Below, in pieces: positions 46,275 to 57,600 of a DNA stretch of 64,000 bases (its first letter is position 1; each line of letters starts with the position of its first letter). Source of the stretch: Hepsetus odoe (lineage: Eukaryota > Chordata > Actinopteri > Characiformes > Hepsetidae). The stretch spans positions 30,903,350 through 30,967,349 of the forward strand of contig CM029366.1 in assembly GCA_017165825.1 (NCBI GenBank), written 5' to 3'. The notes beneath the pieces were generated by a model, which ran no database searches, was not told the origin of the DNA, and worked only from the letters and a program-made list of their open reading frames with translations. The position numbers and the translations under genes are program-made.

Positions 46275-46372
46275 CAGGCAGTTGGTTTGAAAGAGGAAGA
46301 TGCAAGGGACAGGAAGAAATGGAGACGGTTGATTCCCCGAGGTGACTCCTAACAGGAGGAGAAGAAGAAGAA
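46275..46372 (+). mobile_element. RTE-like LINE 3' terminus
   Basis: GGTTTGAAAGAGGAAGATGC, AGAAATGGAGACGG, GAGGTGACTCCTAACAGG and a GAAGAAGAAG tail. Confidence 0.65.
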
Positions 46373-46495
46373 TTTTTAAACATGCATGGTGTGGTACTCA
46401 CTGTTATTTACACCAGCACTCCTCAATATTTACATTTCTGTATTGTTGCTTTTTATATTACTTGTTTAAATTCTGTCTATTTTTGTTTATTGCAT

Positions 46496-46792
46496 GTATA
46501 TAATAATAAAAAGAAGAAGAATAGTAATAATAGCAATAGCAATAATAATGTTACTATCATTATTTTTACTGATATCAATAAAAATAACAATAACATCAAT
46601 AAAAATGTTATTATTGTTATTATTAGTGTATAATAATAATAATAATAATAATGGATATGGTGATGATTATGATGATGATGATAATAAAAAGAAGAAGAAT
46701 GATGATGAGGATAATAATAATAATAATAATGATAATGAGGAGAAGAAGAAGAAGAAGAAGAAGAAGAAGAAGAAGAAGAAGAAGAAGAAGAA
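46496..46792 (+). repeat. Trinucleotide-repeat block ending in (GAA)n
   Basis: AAT/ATA/GAT-type repeats run into about 17 GAA units at 46741-46792. Long open frames here (poly-N, poly-K, poly-F on the other strand) are simple-sequence artefacts. It lies 750 bases upstream of cyc1. Confidence 0.92.
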
Positions 46793-46799
46793 AATAGAT

Positions 46800-47338
46800 A
46801 GTATTGGTGTCATAAACTGGGAAGCAAACTTAAAGAAAGTGATTAATGAAATAATTTTTCTTATGATAAGCTCCAGGATCAAATGTGGAAAATCTTTATT
46901 TTGTAACATTTAAGATCAGGAATTGCGACTGTGTAAGTTGCGAACACGATCCCTTCATCTACATCCACCCGAACAAAACGGGGTTTTAATGACGTCACAT
47001 GTTACAAGACCTCCCACCGCTGAGGGGCGCTATGTTACAGAATATGAAAAAGATATTCATATTTATTTATGTATTTATTTATTTATTTATAACAAAACAA
47101 AAACTTGGATAGGGAGCGTGAGAGGAGGGGGAAAGGTTTCACAGTTAACAGTCTATAATAAGTCTAACATAAAAACAACAATTGGGCTTTTGAAAATGTA
47201 ATACTTTTACTTTTACTTTACTTTTTTACTTCTGATATATTTTTAGATTATATTTTAACACCGGAGGGGATTACAGTTATTATTTTTATATAATAATATT
47301 TTATTGGTTTTATTTTGCATTTAATTTATTTATATATA

Positions 47339-47374
<36 letters not shown>

Positions 47375-47480
47375 ATACAATTTCAGTACAAAAGTACAAA
47401 AAAGAAAAACTGAACGTGTGAACATATAACATTGATGAAAGAGTCATTTTTACGTTTACTTTAATTTTATCTTCATTTGT
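46800..47480. other. Upstream region of cyc1, AT-rich
   Basis: Contains (TTTA)n near 47065, (TA)n at about 47333-47370 and the distal CRE. No exon seen. Confidence 0.4.
46990..46997 (+). promoter_or_regulatory. Distal CRE-like site upstream of cyc1
   Basis: A second exact TGACGTCA lies about 560 bases before the cyc1 ATG, in a short CpG-containing patch. An isolated 8-mer can occur by chance; its interest is that it repeats the proximal promoter motif. Confidence 0.3.
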
Positions 47481-47496
47481 TCCGCGAGGCTCGCCG

Positions 47497-47517
47497 TGAC
47501 GTCACTGATACGTCACC
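47497..47517 (+). promoter_or_regulatory. cyc1 proximal promoter with CRE motifs
   Basis: A perfect palindromic CRE, TGACGTCA, is at 47497-47504 and a second half-type site, TACGTCAC, at 47509-47516, about 30-50 bases before the cyc1 ATG. The surroundings are locally GC-rich after a long AT-rich stretch, and no TATA box is placed to serve the gene. CREB/ATF control of respiratory-chain genes is known; that these sites work here is inferred from motif and position. Confidence 0.6.
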
Positions 47518-47547
47518 GGGAGGCGTGTCCGTCCCTCAGATGTGAAG

Positions 47548-50500
47548 ATGGCGGCGCTGCGAGCGGCCCTGCTGTCCGGGAGCGGCCGGACTCTCCTCAC
47601 CACGCCGAGAGCGGTCCACACACCGCGGGTACGGAACCACCGGGACCTTTCCCTCTTTATCTCTTTCATTAGCGGTTTAAACTGGATCGGCCTGGAGCCG
47701 GAGCCATTCTTTGGGCCTGGCTGAGCTGAGGAGGCTCACCTGAGCAAGGTCACACAGCAGCTTGTGTAACTACAGCAGATTTATGGGCCTTTTTACCTCC
47801 TTACTGCTGTTTAACTCTCTAACCGAGTAGAATTTTACTGCCTACACATCACAGCTGTCCAGTGGTGCACTGAGTTCCAGGTTTAGCCTGGTAGGTCTGC
47901 AGTGAAAGGGCTTCATTTATGTGCACCGATCAGCCACAACATTAAGACCACTGACTGCTCACTCTGCCCAATGTTAATGTGGGATCTCTGGATTACTCTG
48001 GTCAATATTGGGATATTTCATTTTTAACATGATTACTCACTTACTTCTGAACTTCATGGCTTTGTTAACCTTTTTTTACTTGTTTATTTCACAGCATAAC
48101 TATAAATATAATGTATGTGTATGCATATGAATATTTTACTTAAACTAAATAATCTCTAAGGAAATCAAATGAAGGATGTGTACTGTTGACGGCTATTGAA
48201 AGTCTAAAGGTCTGCTTTAGCACTACCGGTGACAATATTGCCAGCTTGTAATGAAGACTCTCTCAGGCTGGGATGAACAGATATTTCTCTGCCAGATTTG
48301 AGAGGCAGAGCTTCTGAGATTCTCCACCAGTCTTGTGGGTCCTCCTGAACTTCAGCTGGATTTTATTTTGGTTATTTCCAGATTATGGTCACTGGTTTTC
48401 AAAAATAAAATCCGATACATTGAGCGGCCATAATTCTAGGCGGCGGTCTAAGGTTTTGGGACTAGGTCCCAGAATCAGAAGGTCGTGGGTTCGAATCCCA
48501 GGCCGGTAGGTTGCCCTGAGCAACACTCGAGTAAGGTACTGTCCCCAGCATTGCTCGCCGGGCACTTTAAATAATCTTACAAAAACCGTGTTGGTGTAAT
48601 TTATCGCAATAACCATCATTTTGCCAGGCCCCCATACTGCACGGCTCGTTGATGTTCCTGGGACGTGAAGGCTGGCCCGTCTGCTTCAGTCCCAGAGAAG
48701 AACTGCTGCAGCACAAACTGCTGAAAAATGTAATGGCTCTGAACCCATACACACACATGCAGCAAAATCCAGCCCCTAGTAAGCAGTGATGGAGACGGTA
48801 CCTCGCTCACAGGTACCCCAGGGCAACCTGCTGGTCCAGGAATCAAACCCACGACCTTCCGATCCTGGAGCCTAGTCCCTAAACACTAGGCCACCGCTGC
48901 GGACAGAGAGCCCGTGCTTCCACTGAAAGTTCCTGCAGTAGGTAACGATAGGAGAAGGTGGTCCCGTTTATGAATCTCAATCACTTTTACGCCAATTGGA
49001 TGGCGGGTGAGTTGGCACCAGGATGCTCTGTGGGAAGAAGGCAACTCGGCAGAAGTGTGATGCCCCAGCGATGTTATACTGGGAGATTTTGGATCCTGGA
49101 ATTCATTTAAATGTAATTTTGGCACCTCCTTCCTAAACATCAATGCAGAACAAGTTCACCATTTCTGGGCAGGTTCTCTAATGGAAGTGGCCTCTTTCCT
49201 CACATCTTATGTTTAGGCTGATATTTAAAATTAATTCTTCTAGTCAGGTGATGAGTGGATTTATCTCTTCTGTAAAAGGGTAAAATGATGGTGGTGTTCA
49301 GCTGTGTTCCTGTGTAATTATAATATTTATATTTATGATATTATTTAAGTGCTTATGAATGAAGGTTTTGAAGTTATTTTTTCATGGTAGGCTGAAACCC
49401 TGATCTAATGGTGTATTTTATTGTGCTTTTTAAGGGTGTTAAATGATTTCAAAGCTCAGTCTGATACCAGTTCCTGCAGTTTTGTTGGAGACAGGCAACC
49501 CATTAATGTCCTTCATTATTAACTAGATGAACATTTTTGAAGATTTGTTTCTTTTGTTTGATCTCTGCAGGCCAACATGTCGTTCGCCAGCCTGCCAAAG
49601 GGAAGAAAAGTAGCCCTGACCACACTTGGGGTCTTGACCACTGGAGGGGCAGGACTGGCTCTGATGCTGCACCAGTCTGTCAAGGCCTCCGATCTGGAGC
49701 TGCACCCTCCCTCCTTCCCCTGGAGCCATAACGGCATGCTGTCCGCCCTTGACCACGCCAGGTAACGCACTGGACCCAAGACTAGTGCTCCCATGGATCT
49801 TAAGAAGGTCTTGAGGACAATCAGTTTCCCTGCCCAAGATAGATTAAGCCTGTGCTTAAAAAAAAAAGCATCTAGTCTTAAGCAGTCTAGTCTTAAGGTA
49901 AATTATAAAGTTGTAGAGTGTTTGAAAAGATGTAATCCTTATAAACTATACTTATAAATAATACACTTATGATATTTATACACGATCAGAACAGTACATG
50001 AATAATACATATCCAGTGCTTTGGTCTGAAACTGACAGCTGATGAAGACTAGAATATATGTATACGTATGTGAATATATGTCTTTGATTTGCGACGCAGA
50101 TCTGCTCCTACATCACTGATGCAACACTAAGTCAAAGCAGATGACTCATGAACTCATGCGCCGCATGCGTTACTGCGTATTGTTCCGCCGTGCACACGCC
50201 CAAAAACTAGTTCCGCGTAGTCTCATAAGTCCAGTTATTTGATTTAATTTAGGGTTTTTCTTTTCAGTTTTTTGTGGGAGGGAGCATCGTAAGCGCAATA
50301 TCGGGTCTGCTGAAACTCAAGGACCCCTGCATATCTCTATTCAGATTTGTGTTTATTCTGAAAAAAAGTTATATTTTCACAAAGCCTCATTCAGTGAAAA
50401 GATTTGATGCACGTCACACACGAATGAGGCAGATTTACATCTTCATGATATGCTGTGTCTTCAGTGGACCAGTTGTAGGCTAAACTTGGATTTATTAAAA

Positions 50501-53219
50501 ATGTAATAAATTACATTCATCGCTGATAATATGCACTCGCTCCTCTTTGATGATAATGTTTACAGAAAACCCTGCATGTATTGGAAATGTCTTTAAAAAA
50601 AAATTTTTCCTCTGTTTTCGTCAGCATCCGTCGTGGATATCAGGTTTATAAGCAGGTATGCGCAGCCTGCCACAGTATGGAGTACCTGGCCTTCCGTAAC
50701 CTGGTGGGAGTATCGCACACGGAGGAAGAGGTTAAAGCATTAGCTGAGGAGGTAAAGGGATTTTTCTGGTTAGGCATGGCTTATCATGTAATACTCATAA
50801 AACTATTTTCATATATTTCTGAAATGTAGGTTATATCTAACATAGAAATCTACCTGCACTGAGCTGATTTTTTTTTTTTTAAATGAAAAGATACTGGTGG
50901 AAGAAATAAATAACCAAAATGGCGTAACTCTGTTTTAAAATCTGTGAACACGGTTTGAGAGCGCTAATATCACTCTATTAGCTTGCTATTTTTGGCCTAC
51001 AGGTCTAGTCCCTTCATTGAAATTGTCTTGTTTAGATGTAGGGATTTAAATTCCTAGTATTGATGTCATTTTATTATCTAAGCCATATGTACATAAATGA
51101 TTGGTTCTTTATGTCTTCATCTTTGCGTCTGAAGAAAAGAGAGAAGCTATGTTTTCCGCTGTTTGTTGTCAACCAATGTCAAAACCACTAAACCACAAGC
51201 AGTTTTTCATAACTGATCTTGCTGCCACAGAAGAAGGCATCAGTCACCGGTCATTCCAGACTGGAATCACTTGTTCTTTTGCATGTTCAATATATCAAGC
51301 ATCTCTTCCAGATTGAGGTTTTGGACGGTCCTGATGAGTCCGGAGAGATGTTCACCCGTCCTGGAAAGCTTTCCGATTATTTCCCCAAACCTTATTCCAA
51401 CCCTGAGGCTGCTCGTGCCGCCAACAATGGAGCTCTGCCACCTGACCTCAGCTATATCGTCAATGCCAGGTAATCTATAATCATAGTTATGATTGAATAT
51501 TTAGTAATTCATGATTAAATTACATTCATTAGGGGAGCTGATAAAACATTAAAATGAAAAGATTTAATCAACAGAACCAGAAACTGTCGTGTAGCCCCGT
51601 TATCGGGAAAGATTCTAACTTTAAAGATACTAAGTTCACAAATGAAATTAATTGAACCTTAATTGATTTCATTATTGGTCCTCTTTTGATACTAATTTCT
51701 CGACATTTGGTCACTTTCCCTTTCTCTCTCTTCTTCCCTCAGACATGGAGGTGAGGACTATGTGTTCTCTCTCCTGACTGGTTACTGTGAGCCACCAGCA
51801 GGAGTGGCTGTGAGGGAGGGGCTTTACTACAACCCCTACTTCCCCGGCCAAGCTATCGGCATGGCTCCACCTATCTATAACGAGGTTCTCGAATATGATG
51901 ATGGTGAGTTAAGAGTCTTGCTGCAGGTTTCGTTTTCCAGCACACACCTGATAAAATGTGCCCTCGGAGGAGCTGAACTTGGTCTGTTAATCCACATTTA
52001 TGGCTTAACGTTTGTTGCTCAACATCAGAAGCAAGACTAAGAGAGAGAACAGCCCACACGGTTCTGTTCTGGTGTCTTTGCTGACTGGCCGTGTTTGGAT
52101 TAAAAGCGGAAGTCTGCTAAATTGATTTGGCTAAACTTTTCCTGTAATTAAAATGCTTATCCCACTCTTGTTTTCTTCATATCTTACAGTCTTGAGCATC
52201 TAGATGAAGAGCTTAAGGCCTTTTGGAGAATCTTGAGATTCCTTGGAATGAATTGCATTTTAGTTATTTATGTTTTTATAATCTCTTTTTCTCCTTCCTC
52301 ACAGGAACACCAGCCACTATGAGTCAGGTGGCCAAAGACGTCTGCACGTTCCTGAGGTGGGCTGCCGAGCCAGAGCACGACCAGCGGAAGCGCATGGGAC
52401 TGAAGGTTTGTGTCTGATTGTTTAGTTGTTTGTTCAACAGCTGTGTTTAGAACAAATCACTGGCTATCACTCCCTCAGGTCAGATTTTAAAAGACATTTT
52501 TTCACAATAATAATAAAAATTACTCCTAAAAGATTGATCTGGGTGTTTTTAGTCATGCTGTGGCTTTCCACACTGCATCACACAGAAGTTTCCAAGTGTC
52601 TAAATAAAACGATCGGCCTAAATAAAAACTGTGAGAAAAGGCTGAATTAGCTTGGATTTAAAAGCCTGTATCAAGCTAATGTTCTCTAGGTGCTATTGCA
52701 AAGTTAAGTAGCTAAAAAGTAAAGCGATTTGTCCACCAAGCTGTGAGTGATCCCTTTTGATCCCGGTATCAGTGAAGTTGGAACTTTTTATAGTGCCTTA
52801 ATAGATCTGGAAAATAATGCAGGCACTTGGCCAAAAGGGACTTTAAAAAGCATGAAACTCTTTAGACGTGTTACCAAACAATCAAGTAAGCCCCAGTAAA
52901 ACGCTCTCAGCCTGCTCTGATGAATAGCTGGAGCAGATTTGGAGGGATGGCAGAGTTAGTCTGGTCTTGTTTTTGAATTGATTTCTCAGAATCTTATTTG
53001 GTGAGTGTGTCTATTTTTGGATACGTTTCTCATTTATGTCCATACTGTGATGCTTCTATTGTATGCTCTCTGCCTTGGCCTAAGTCTCAATTTCTTCTAT
53101 TTTTTTCTTCCCAGTTGCTACTTGGTTCTTCTATCCTTCTCCCTCTGGTCTACTATTTGAAGAGACATAGATGGTCTGTGCTGAAGAGCAGAAAGATCGC
53201 GTACAGGCCACCCAAATAG
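47548..53219 (+). CDS. cyc1: Cytochrome c1, heme protein of respiratory complex III
   Basis: Electron carrier of the cytochrome bc1 complex: it takes electrons from the Rieske protein and passes them to cytochrome c on the intermembrane side of the inner mitochondrial membrane. Seven coding exons join in frame to 307 residues: 47548-47628, 49571-49761, 50625-50751, 51312-51469, 51743-51903, 52305-52405, 53115-53219, all with GT/AG introns. The start is the ATG at 47548 (MAALRAALL...). The N-terminus is a bipartite presequence: basic residues, then a hydrophobic sorting segment (about residues 41-60), with the mature protein probably beginning near S67-D68. The heme motif CAACH is at residues 103-107 and the expected axial methionine is M226 in GMAPP. 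A C-terminal membrane anchor (about 274-288) is followed by a basic tail ending RPPK. Human CYC1 is 325 residues; the difference lies mainly in the presequence. Intron 1 holds SINE pieces. No damage is seen. Confidence 0.97.
47928..47990 (+). mobile_element. Fragment of a common fish DNA transposon end
   Basis: The text CCGATCAGCCACAACATTAA followed by 'gaccactgac' is a terminal sequence I recognise from abundant fish DNA elements. Only about 60 bases are recognisable, in cyc1 intron 1. Confidence 0.5.
48439..48900. repeat. Inverted pair of SINE-A fragments in cyc1 intron 1
   Basis: 48439-48570 is a plus-oriented head of the window's main SINE (box-B-like GGTTCGAATCC, then the GAGTAAGGTACTGTCCCC core). 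48741-48900 is a minus-oriented copy ending in GGCCACCGCTGC. They face each other about 170 bases apart inside the intron, so the pre-mRNA could fold into a double strand. Confidence 0.8.
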
Positions 53220-53421
53220 AGTTGAACAACTGCCTTCGGCCTTTTTTTTGTCTTCAACACAATCTATAAACCAGACTTTTTTTTTTTTTTCCCCCCAACA
53301 TGCACAGAGTATTGAGGTTGCGCAAACCTGTCTGATGGACATTGTCAAATAGCGTTCCATTCCCTTTACTGTCTTGGGGAATGGCTGCTAACTACTACGT
53401 GGTTTTTGTTTTACTGTATAA

Positions 53422-53427
53422 AATAAA
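53422..53427 (+). terminator. cyc1 polyadenylation signal
   Basis: AATAAA about 200 bases after the cyc1 stop codon, the first canonical signal downstream, followed by a T/G-containing stretch. This gives a 3' UTR of roughly 220 bases. Confidence 0.75.
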
Positions 53428-53943
53428 TTATCTAAACAAAACAATTCCTGTGTTTTAAGTGATGGATGTGTCTTCCTGAAAGGAACTGTGTGCTTTGAGA
53501 CCTTCACTCACTTCACCGTGTAAAAAAAACAAAAGACATTTACTGGTGAATCCAAATAAAACCCTCATCAACCTCAGAGCAGCTTGTGTGAAATGGCTGT
53601 GAACCCTGGATATCTGCGCATTTGCTACCTTCTCAGGTTTTATTTTCTGTCTAACTAGTGCTTTCACCCTGTTGGCCTAAGTTGTCTGTTGTCTGATTAT
53701 TAATCCTGATAAAATGGGGTATTTATTGTAGTTTTAAATGTATGAAGACTTCTTTCTGTAGGTGTCACAGTGACAAAAGAACTGAATAAGAAAAACTACT
53801 GGAAATATCTTAAGGCCAGTCTTAGGTTTGCTGGTGTGCATTAAGTTTAAAAGCTATCAACAGTGTTTGAAATGACCTCCAGTGTGAAGTTATTCTCAAA
53901 TAGTTGGCCTATTTCCTATTCCTTGCTTTTCTTATTTGAAAAT

Positions 53944-54130
53944 AGCGTGCTTTGAGCATTGACTTCACAGCCAGAAGGTTCTGGGTTCGATTCCCAGCTG
54001 CGCTTTCTGTGCTGAGTGTATGTTCTCCATCTGTGTGTCTGGGTTCCCCGGGTTCTGCAGTGTTCCCAACGTGAACATCGAGTGGACCGGTGATGCTAAA
54101 TTGCCTCCTGTGTGAGTGGGTTTGCGTGTA
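53944..54130 (+). repeat. SINE-C-type head between cyc1 and ergic3
   Basis: GAGCATTGACTTCACAGCC, box-B GGGTTCGATTCCCAGC, TGTATGTTCTCCATCTGTGT, CGGTGATGCTAAATTGCC, GTGTGAGTGGGTTTGCGTGT. The 3' tail is missing. It is not a real tRNA gene: no acceptor stem closes. Confidence 0.75.
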
Positions 54131-54541
54131 TCTGCCCTGTTCATACATCTGTACGTTATTTGAGAACATTAACAGACATTGCAGTTCATTTTTAAGATTC
54201 AGCAAAACTATTCTGGACCCAGCTCAAATTGGGGAGTTTTCCATAAAGCAGGATTTCTCAGTTAGCCAGATAATTTAAGCCTAAAGTTAAGGCTTGTCCA
54301 GTAGAGGCATCCTTCAGCTTTTTTCTACTGGCCAGATTTTGGGGTTAGGTTTTCTGCCTAAATATAGATGTATATTATATATTTTTTATTATTTGTGCTT
54401 TATGATTTAATATTTATTTTATACACATTTACATTTTTTCTATGTTTTATATTTCACACATATATTTATATTATTTTATTTCCATTAAAATGCATCACTT
54501 TAGAGACAATGCAAATCGTATTTTGAACTAGATCTATAAAA

Positions 54542-54644
54542 GACGGAAGTAGTCAATCCTGTATATTTTCAGATCTACAGCTTCTGACGCGGTCTAATCT
54601 GATTGGTCAACCGGCCGCCTCAGGATCCGGTGTGTGCCGGAAGT
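54542..54644 (+). promoter_or_regulatory. ergic3 promoter: CCAAT and ETS sites
   Basis: A reversed CCAAT box (GATTGGTC) is at about 54601-54608 and an ETS-type CCGGAAGT at 54637-54644, with another ACGGAAGT at 54543-54550, all within 140 bases of the ATG. No TATA box is seen. This is typical of a housekeeping promoter. Confidence 0.5.
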
Positions 54645-54676
54645 TGACCCGGTCCGTTCTCTCACAGGGAGGGAAG

Positions 54677-57600
54677 ATGGAGGCGTTAAATAAACTCAAA
54701 CAGTTTGATGCTTATCCCAAAACTCTGGAGGACTTTAGGATCAAAACGTGCGGCGGAGCCACAGGTGGGTACCGTGGAACCCAAACGGAACCCTGTCGGA
54801 ACCAAACCGTTCAGTTATACGCGTCAAAGCTGGTGCTAACCAGGCTAAAGTTGTACTGGCGTTCAAATGGTCGGATCCACCTTAAAACGGTCGGTAGTTC
54901 CATTCAGGCGCTTCAGGAGCGGGAATGCGGTTGAAGCGGTATTTAAGGTGGAATGGTATATTGTAAATAAGCCAACCTGTTTCAGCTGCTGGCTGTTACC
55001 AGTGGTTAGTTTTCTAGAACTATTCTTAAGAACTCCTTTTAAAGGCTTTTTTCCTCTTAGTTACCATGGTTTTCATTTTTATTGACTTGTTGGTTGTGAA
55101 GTGTATTCTTGTTGGGTTAAAGTTGCTCCATTTCTCAGCTTTAGCACCAAGTCCTGTGGGCAGAACTGGACTAAACATAGACTTGGTTCAACCTAACTGC
55201 TTTCATGTCTACTTTCTTTGATAGTTACCATCATCAGTGGACTCATAATGCTGATCCTGTTCTTCTCAGAGTTGCAGTACTACCTTACCAAGGAGGTGAG
55301 TGTTCAGGACCGACTGATGGGGATCAGTGTGTCACTATAACTGTTCAGTGTGCTCAGTATAGTGCAGGGTTAAGCAATATGACCATGTTTATTGTTCTTG
55401 TGATACACTGCAGTCTCAGTTTTCTGTCCTGATTGTATTGTGATATTGTCAGTACACACATTACCCTCCAACTCCATGTTTCATTCCAAAGAGATCTAAA
55501 AATATAGTGAGTTTTATGCTTGTTAAAACACAGGGAACCACAATAAATGCTTCCTCTGTATTTAACCAATATACATGACATAGTAGGGGGCAGTCATCCA
55601 GCGCCAAGGAAAAGTGTCTGGGACTCAAACTTACAACCCCTGATCATGGATCCTAGTCCCGAACCACAAAGCCACCCTGCCTCAATTGGAAAAGTACAGT
55701 ATATACCATATAGTGTTTTATGCAAAACTCTTGAGCCACCCCTCATTTCTTGATATTTTTGTCAAAAAAATGAGACGATGGTTGCAGTGATTTTTTGCAC
55801 CGTGTGCAAACATATTTACTTCAGTAAAGTTAATACAGGACTGAAAGAGAGTTTGTAGAATTCTGACCAGTTTTAAAGTCGATATTTGGAACGACCACCG
55901 TAATTCTTCAGCACAGCCTGAGCTTTCTTAGACAAGCTTTCTCATCGTTTCTTTAAGTTGTCTTCAGAAATGATTCTCCAGGCTTCTTGAAGGACATTCC
56001 GAAGCTCTTCTTTGAACTTCATGAATGATTTTCTTTTTAGATGTAATAAAATCATTTAGCATGATGATGTGGAGAATAAAATGATGAGTTCGGTCAGTTC
56101 TCCTAACCACTGGTCTGTGGGTTTTGTCTTCTTACAGGTCCATCCTGAACTGTTTGTTGACACTTCAAGAGGAGACAAACTCAAGATAAACATTGATGTT
56201 GTGTTCCCTCATATGCCATGTGCCTGTAAGTTCATTTGATTGGTGCTGTTTTGTCGTTGTCCATGTCTCGGTCAGTTTTGCTCTGTATCTCTCTGGGACA
56301 GCTGTCGGAGCCTAAAGTGCCTGTGATTTGCTGATGGGGAACTTTAAAATAAGGCCTGAGCAAAACAGAGTCTTGTGTTTTTCTAATCCACTGCCATTCA
56401 TGTCCATCAGATTTAAGCATTGATGCCATGGATGTGGCTGGTGAGCAGCAGCTGGATGTGGAGCACAACCTTTTCAAACAAAGACTGGACAAAGATGGCA
56501 AACCAGTCACCAATGAAGCAGAAAAACATGGTTGGTTGACTTGACATGGACAGTTTTCTTTTGTTTGTTTGATTAATTTTTTTATTATGATCAAATATGC
56601 ACTCGTTTACAAAAGGAGTACGTACATTTCCCCTGGAAATGTTGTCTGTGTGAGTTTGATGGAGAGTATGTTGGTAATTGTCAATTTTCTTCAAATTAAC
56701 CTGTGGTGTTCACCTGTACTCTCTAGATACAGGTAATAAAATAAATGTGTTATTTCTGTACAGAACTGGGCACAGAGGAGGGTGAGGTATTTGACCCAAG
56801 TAAACTCGATCCTGAACGCTGCGAGAGCTGCTACGGAGCGGAGACTGAAGACTTAAAGTGAGTCAGATAATGCTTTTTCCACACAAACTGAGACTTAAGA
56901 CCAAATGGGTCTTAAGTGAACCACATTGGTTCAGTGTTAATTAGTGTGAGCCTGGCCTGTGTCTGAGAGAGCATGCCCAAAACACCAGACAAAACCAGGA
57001 CAGTTTATTTCCATGGAATTTAAACAAATGCCATGGACACTTGAGCACAGTATTGCTCTTTTTGGCAGTAACCAAATGTGTGATTTGTCATTCTCATTCT
57101 TTATATTTTTCTTTACATATATCTTTCTATATTCTTTCTGTCTTTCTTGATAAAGAGCCCGGTAACACCCAAATTTCCCTTTCGTGGGATAATAAAAGAT
57201 TACTCTATTACTCTATCTGTTTTTCTTTTTTATGTATTAATTTCTAATAATGGCTTGTAAACCCAGTTTAAAACGGTTTAAGGAAATAGCCTGTAAAAAT
57301 GTGATTCCTGAGGCAGCAGCTGTATTTTGAGTGAAACAGGAGCAGAAAGAAAGGGGTGTGAACTGAGGGGTTTTAAGCCTCAAAAGCTTTTGTGTTTTTC
57401 TTCTGTCCCCGTTCTCCTCAGGGTGAAAAGAGATTATAAACAAGCGAACACTTGTCAGCGTTATAGGTTATATTTAAGTTATATTACAAGGTTATATTTG
57501 ATCATCTTGTGCAGCAACACTGATACCCTTTTTGAATACCAAACATTTCTAGATACAGTCTAGTATTAGGAGAGAATGAATATTTTCTAGCTGTATTTTA

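Noticed and set aside
46382..46913. Lysine/asparagine-rich proteins and the poly-F antisense frame
   Set aside because: Simple trinucleotide repeats.
49519..49837. Minus-strand frames of 91 and 104 codons
   Set aside because: Antisense shadows of cyc1 exon 2.
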